From: Pseudomonas sp. N3-W
GTDB taxonomy: Bacteria; Pseudomonadota; Gammaproteobacteria; Pseudomonadales; Pseudomonadaceae
NCBI RefSeq assembly: GCF_024970185.1
Contig: NZ_CP103965.1
Span: 2,538,001-2,602,000, forward strand
Direction: 5' to 3'
DNA length: 64,000 nucleotides
A program made the position numbers and the translations under genes. Of the stretch, positions 60,300-64,000 are shown piece after piece. The number at the start of each line of letters is the position of its first letter. Within the stretch, counting starts at the first letter, position 1. The notes under the pieces were generated by a model that saw only the letters and a program-made list of their open reading frames with translations, searched no databases and was not told the DNA's origin.

Positions 60300-60422
60300 G
60301 TTTGTGTTGCGGGCGCCATAATACCTGAATGAAACACACTGTCAAACTCTCTGCATGGCTTGTTACAGAGCGTCTGTTATGATCTTTGCGACTGAACGTT
60401 TCAAACCAACAGGAGTGTCGCC

Positions 60423-61094
60423 ATGCGCGAACAGGATTACGCAGTTAATAACAGCGTGCAGGCTGAGCAGCTAGAGGTTAGCCGCGTCCTGCGCAACACT
60501 TACGGCTTGCTCGCACTCACGCTCGCATTCAGCGGTGTGATGGCGTTTGTCGCTCAGCAGATGCGTGTCGGCTACCCGAACGTTTTCGTGGTGCTGATCG
60601 GCTTCTACGGCCTTTTCTTCCTTACCAACAAACTCCGTGATTCGGCCTGGGGCCTGGTGTCGGCCTTTGCGTTGACCGGTTTCATGGGCTTTTTGCTCGG
60701 CCCGATCCTCAACCGTTACCTGGGCATGCAGGGCGGTGCTGAAGTCGTCAGCTCGGCGTTCGCGATGACTGCACTGGTATTCGGTGGTCTGTCGGCTTAC
60801 GTGCTGATCACCCGCAAGGACATGAGCTTCCTCGGTGGTTTCATCACCGCCGGTTTCTTCGTGCTGCTGGGTGCAACGCTGGCCAGCATCTTCTTCAAGA
60901 TCAGCGGCCTGCAACTGGCGATCAGCGCAGGTTTCGTGCTGTTCTCCTCGGTCTGCATCTTGTTCCAGACCAGCGCCATCATTCAGGGCGGCGAGCGTAA
61001 CTACATCATGGCGACCATCAGCCTGTATGTGTCGATCTACAACCTGTTCATCAGCTTGTTGCAGATCTTCGGCATCATGAGCCGCGATGATTGA
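60423..61094 (+). CDS. yccA: Bax inhibitor-1/YccA family membrane protein
   Basis: A 223-residue protein with seven membrane helices, starting MREQDYAVNNSVQAEQLEVS. The family signatures RVLRNTYGLLALTLAFSGVM and NYIMATISLYVSIYNLFISL are intact. YccA-like proteins interact with and limit FtsH protease at the inner membrane. A strong terminator follows. Confidence 0.88.
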   Translation: MREQDYAVNNSVQAEQLEVSRVLRNTYGLLALTLAFSGVMAFVAQQMRVGYPNVFVVLIGFYGLFFLTNKLRDSAWGLVSAFALTGFMGFLLGPILNRYLGMQGGAEVVSSAFAMTALVFGGLSAYVLITRKDMSFLGGFITAGFFVLLGATLASIFFKISGLQLAISAGFVLFSSVCILFQTSAIIQGGERNYIMATISLYVSIYNLFISLLQIFGIMSRDD

Positions 61095-61113
61095 TCGCAG
61101 GCCTTGAGTAAAA

Positions 61114-61137
61114 AACCCGCTTCGGCGGGTTTTTTTT
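61114..61137 (+). terminator. Intrinsic terminator after yccA
   Basis: ACCCGC-TTCG-GCGGGT followed by eight Ts; the A-run on its left lets it act on both strands. Confidence 0.85.
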
Positions 61138-61152
61138 GCCTGAAAATTGGCA

Positions 61153-61482
61153 TCACTCGGTCACGATAATGCTGCCATCCACCTGCTGACGGTAGATGGT
61201 ATAGGGCAATAAAAAGGTATCCAGTGCGCCGGAAATGACCGCGTCGATCAACACGATGGGGTTGGCATTGCTCATCGTCTGTTCATCGATTCCCGGCCCC
61301 GGCGGCGCATGCAGCGTGCAGAAGTCATAGGTCACGCCGCTGTAGATGCGCGGCACCGAGCCGCAATAACTGTTCTGCTTCTTGAGGCTGTTCGCGGCTG
61401 CCTCGTCACTGCGCACAACTGTCTGGATGGTGCCACAACCCGCCAGCGTCAACGCTGCCAACACCATTGCCTGAACTCTCAT
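61153..61482 (-). CDS. YceK/YidQ-family lipoprotein
   Basis: A 109-residue lipoprotein with signal MRVQAMVLAALTLAGC. The mature part contains YCGSVPRIYSGVTYDFC and the end IDAVISGALDTFLLPYTIYR, matching the YceK/YidQ DUF1375 family. Function unknown. Confidence 0.8.
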   Translation of the reverse strand: MRVQAMVLAALTLAGCGTIQTVVRSDEAAANSLKKQNSYCGSVPRIYSGVTYDFCTLHAPPGPGIDEQTMSNANPIVLIDAVISGALDTFLLPYTIYRQQVDGSIIVTE

Positions 61483-61540
61483 TCTGCCAATCCCTAGCCG
61501 CAAAAAAACTCAATCTACGCTGATCTGGTGTGAACAGTAC

Positions 61541-61978
61541 TCAGGCCATCGGCGGCAGCCGGCGCTTGACCGGGGTCTTCTTGACGATAGCGGTATTGGT
61601 TTCGGCATGGGTGTTGAGGCGGTCGAGCAGGGTGTCCAGTTGTTCCATTGAGCGCACATGCAGGCGTGCAATGAAGCAATCGTCGCCGGTGACTTTGTCG
61701 CACTCGGTAAACTCGGGAATCGCCTGGATCTGCCGCTCCACCTCCTGCAACTGTCCCGGCAGCGGGCGGATACGCACGATGGCCTGGAGTTGGTAGCCAA
61801 AGTGTTTCGGGTCGATTTCAACGGTGTAGCCCTTGAGCACACCGCGCTCTTCAAGGCGACGCAGGCGCTCGGCGACGCTGGGCGCCGACAACCCGCTGAT
61901 CTGCGCCAGGGCTTTGAGCGAGCGGCGCGAATCGTCCATCAACGCGCTGATCAGCATTTGGTCGATGTCGTCGGTCAT
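61541..61978 (-). CDS. Lrp/AsnC-family transcriptional regulator
   Basis: A 145-residue regulator: winged helix at residues 3-60 (MLISALMDDSRRSLKALAQI, SAPSVAERLRRLEERGVLKG) and a RAM effector domain from 65. It is divergent from a DMT exporter at 62111, so probably controls that gene in response to an amino acid. Confidence 0.88.
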   Translation of the reverse strand: MTDDIDQMLISALMDDSRRSLKALAQISGLSAPSVAERLRRLEERGVLKGYTVEIDPKHFGYQLQAIVRIRPLPGQLQEVERQIQAIPEFTECDKVTGDDCFIARLHVRSMEQLDTLLDRLNTHAETNTAIVKKTPVKRRLPPMA

Positions 61979-62110
61979 GGCGCAGCCCCTGTAAGGCGAA
62001 GTGATGAGAGCGCCTTGATAAAAAAGGCAGATGCCGAGTTTAGCCTGCTTTTTGCGCTGGAGAAGCCCCCAGGCGGATTGGCATACTTTGTCCCTCTCAA
62101 CAGGAGTCTG

Positions 62111-63007
62111 ATGATGGACAAAACACTTCGTCGCGGGTCATTCGAAATGACCGCCGCCATGCTGATTTCCGGAACCATCGGCTGGTTCGTGCTGATCTGC
62201 GGCCAACCGGTGCTGGACGTGGTGTTCTGGCGCTGCGTGTTCGGCGCCGGCACGCTGCTGCTGATTTGCGCGGCGTTCGGCTTCCTGCGTCCCGGCATTC
62301 TGACCCGCACCACGTTCCTGCTGGCGGTCGTCAGCGGCATGGCGATTGTCGGCAACTGGGTGTTGTTGTTTGGCTCGTATTCGCGGGCGTCGATTGCCAT
62401 CGGCACGGCGGTCTATAACGTGCAGCCGTTCATGCTGGTGGGGCTCGCGGCGCTGTTTCTTGGCGAGAAAATCACCCTGCAAAAACTGTTCTGGCTGGGC
62501 ATTTCGTTCCTCGGCATGCTGGCAATTGTCAGTGCCCACGGCGGGCCAGGCGAGGGCGGCAGTGACTACCTGACGGGCATTGGCCTGGCGTTGGGGGCGG
62601 CGTTTCTGTATGCGATTGCGGCGTTGATCATCAAGCGTCTGACCGGCACGCCACCGCACTTGATCGCCTTGATCCAGGTCTGCACCGGAGTGCTGCTGCT
62701 CGCGCCTTTTGCGCACTTTTCGGCATTGCCGCAAGCGCCGGGCGAGTGGGCCAGCCTGCTGACCCTGGGCATCGTGCACACCGGTCTGATGTACGTGCTG
62801 CTGTACGGCGCCATCCAGAAATTGCCGACGGCTATCACCGGCGCACTGTCGTTCATTTACCCGATTGCGGCGATCTTCGTTGACTGGTTTGCCTTCGGCC
62901 ATCGCCTCGTGCCCCTGCAATGGCTGGGCGTGGCGGCGATTTTGCTGGCCGCCGCCGGCATGCAACAGGGCTGGGGCCTGAAACTGCGCCGGGTGGCGGC
63001 GCAGTAA
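62111..63007 (+). CDS. DMT-superfamily (EamA) exporter
   Basis: A 298-residue protein with ten membrane helices in two EamA repeats (MLISGTIGWFVLICGQPVLD; FLYAIAALIIKRLTGTPPHL). The first ATG after CAGGAG is used. Likely exports an amino acid; the divergent Lrp-type gene fits that. Confidence 0.85.
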   Translation: MMDKTLRRGSFEMTAAMLISGTIGWFVLICGQPVLDVVFWRCVFGAGTLLLICAAFGFLRPGILTRTTFLLAVVSGMAIVGNWVLLFGSYSRASIAIGTAVYNVQPFMLVGLAALFLGEKITLQKLFWLGISFLGMLAIVSAHGGPGEGGSDYLTGIGLALGAAFLYAIAALIIKRLTGTPPHLIALIQVCTGVLLLAPFAHFSALPQAPGEWASLLTLGIVHTGLMYVLLYGAIQKLPTAITGALSFIYPIAAIFVDWFAFGHRLVPLQWLGVAAILLAAAGMQQGWGLKLRRVAAQ

Positions 63008-63011
63008 ATCG

Positions 63012-64000
63012 TCAGATGTTCCAGCGCGGCGCGGTCTTGGCCAACCGCTGACGCATCTCGCCAATGTTGGCGGCCAGTTGCCGGGTCAACAACCGGTAAC
63101 CGTCCAATGGGCTGTAGACCGGTGCATCGAGGCTGGCATCCAGCAGCTCCACTGGCCGGTTGAGCCGCTGCGTCGCGCCGGATTTCAAGGCGCGGGCCAT
63201 GCCGACCAGTTGCACCCGAATCTGCCGATGCTCGGCTTTCAGCGCCGATTGCAAATGCGCCATGGCTTGCGGGTCATTGGCGTCCGGCCGGGTGTTGCCA
63301 AGGATCTCCAGGGTGCTGATGCACATCCGCAGGTTGCGTTGAATGGAATCCAGCGCGGTCATGGAAATTTTCACTTCCTTGGACACCGACGGCATCAGCG
63401 AGCGCAACTGCACCAACACCGCGTTCACCCGCCCCATGAGTTTCAGGTGCTCGTCAGCTGTGACCGATTGGCCGCTGATGATGCGCCCGTAAAGGGTCGC
63501 GCAATCGCGCAAGGCATCGGCCAGGTTGTAGCGCCAGGAATAAACCGCGTACAGCGGCAGGGCGAAGGAAAACGCCAGCGCCAGGGCAATGCCGATCAGG
63601 ATGTCCACCCCGCGCCACAAACCGTCCGTGACCGGGTTGTCGCCATGACCGGCGACAATAAACACCGTGATCGCCGACAGCAGCGCGGTGTAGCCGCCCT
63701 TGCCGATGGCGTGATACGAGAAGAACCCGCACACCACCGACATTGCAAAATAGGTCAGCCATGGCATGCCGAGCCAGGCCTGTTGTGCCACCAGCAGCAA
63801 ACCGACACCGGCACCAATCAAGGTGCCGGTGGCGCGTTCGGCGGCTTTCTTGCCAATGTTGCCGTGATGCTGCAAACCGCCGATCACCACCAGCATGGTC
63901 ACCGACGCCCACTCACCGTGGGGCAGGTTGATGCCGGTGGTCAGCAGGATGGTCGCCAGCAACCCCAGGGACACCCGCACCGCATGGATGACCCTGGCAT
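63012..64000 (-). CDS. FUSC-family inner membrane protein, N-terminus beyond window
   Basis: At least 329 codons are visible, open to the edge (VIHAVRVSLGLLATILLTTG at the left end). The FUSC core is clear: NLPHGEWASVTMLVVIGGLQ, GTLIGAGVGLLLV. A helical cytoplasmic part follows. These proteins act with AaeB/YccS-like efflux or envelope functions. The end is 5 bp from the DMT exporter's, convergent. Confidence 0.8.
   Translation of the reverse strand, partial: ARVIHAVRVSLGLLATILLTTGINLPHGEWASVTMLVVIGGLQHHGNIGKKAAERATGTLIGAGVGLLLVAQQAWLGMPWLTYFAMSVVCGFFSYHAIGKGGYTALLSAITVFIVAGHGDNPVTDGLWRGVDILIGIALALAFSFALPLYAVYSWRYNLADALRDCATLYGRIISGQSVTADEHLKLMGRVNAVLVQLRSLMPSVSKEVKISMTALDSIQRNLRMCISTLEILGNTRPDANDPQAMAHLQSALKAEHRQIRVQLVGMARALKSGATQRLNRPVELLDASLDAPVYSPLDGYRLLTRQLAANIGEMRQRLAKTAPRWNI

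Overview
The window reads as the chromosome of a Pseudomonas of the fluorescens group. The evidence is the high-GC core genes with ATGA-overlapping operons, REP elements of the GTGGGAGCGAGC type between genes, family-restricted proteins (DUF1652, DUF1654, DUF3087, DUF2784) and Pseudomonas bacteriocin families. All identifications come from reading the sequence; no database search was run.

Left part (1-32.7 kb): mostly core or core-like genes. A minus-strand Pha/Mrp-type cation/proton antiporter operon (phaAB-C-D-E-F) fills the first 5.5 kb. It is followed by a DMT exporter divergent from an XRE-cupin regulator, then a three-gene organosulfur cluster (acyl-CoA dehydrogenase of the SfnB type, a detached dehydrogenase C-terminal domain, an LLM flavin monooxygenase) behind a readable sigma-54 promoter. 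After a REP array comes a collapsed branched-chain-amino-acid-type ABC transporter operon and an FAD protein. At 14.1-16.6 kb a lower-GC insert encodes a PheRS-like enzyme, a 33-residue peptide and an M29-aminopeptidase-like protein; this looks like an undescribed peptide-modification locus. Housekeeping genes follow: amino-acid-binding protein, TetR/alcohol dehydrogenase pair with a phased operator array, Nudix hydrolases, PpnN, a GGDEF protein, AzlCD, a polysaccharide deacetylase, a PL7 alginate-lyase-like protein and a DUF2252 protein.

Middle part (32.5-60.2 kb): an accessory region. A LysR/SDR pair is followed by a 196-residue protein preceded by a perfect HrpL-type hrp box, a candidate type III effector. 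From about 36.3 to 59.9 kb lies a degenerate, prophage-derived bacteriocin island. It carries an S24 (LexA/PrtR-like) repressor with GGTAAA operators, a LexA-boxed DUF1654 gene, holin-like proteins and two beta-helix spike-like proteins. It also carries several candidate antibacterial cargos: an LlpA-type lectin, a one-domain mini lectin, a protein with a T4-lysozyme/pesticin-like domain, and a colicin-M homologue with a putative four-helix immunity protein. Four of these loci, plus a 101-residue unknown, are each preceded by an intact or decaying gene for a phage-Mu Com-like zinc-ribbon translational activator. Segments of the island (antiterminator-like 3' end, acidic protein, terminator, com, holin pair) are duplicated, so it appears to grow by cassette duplication. 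An avidin homologue, a GT2 glycosyltransferase, a GH20 hexosaminidase and remnants of an acyltransferase, an SRAP protein and an FMN reductase are also there.

Right part (60.2-64 kb): core genes resume with tRNA-Ser(UGA), a YccA/Bax-inhibitor-1 protein, a YceK-like lipoprotein, an Lrp/AsnC regulator divergent from a DMT exporter, and the C-terminal part of a FUSC-family membrane protein.
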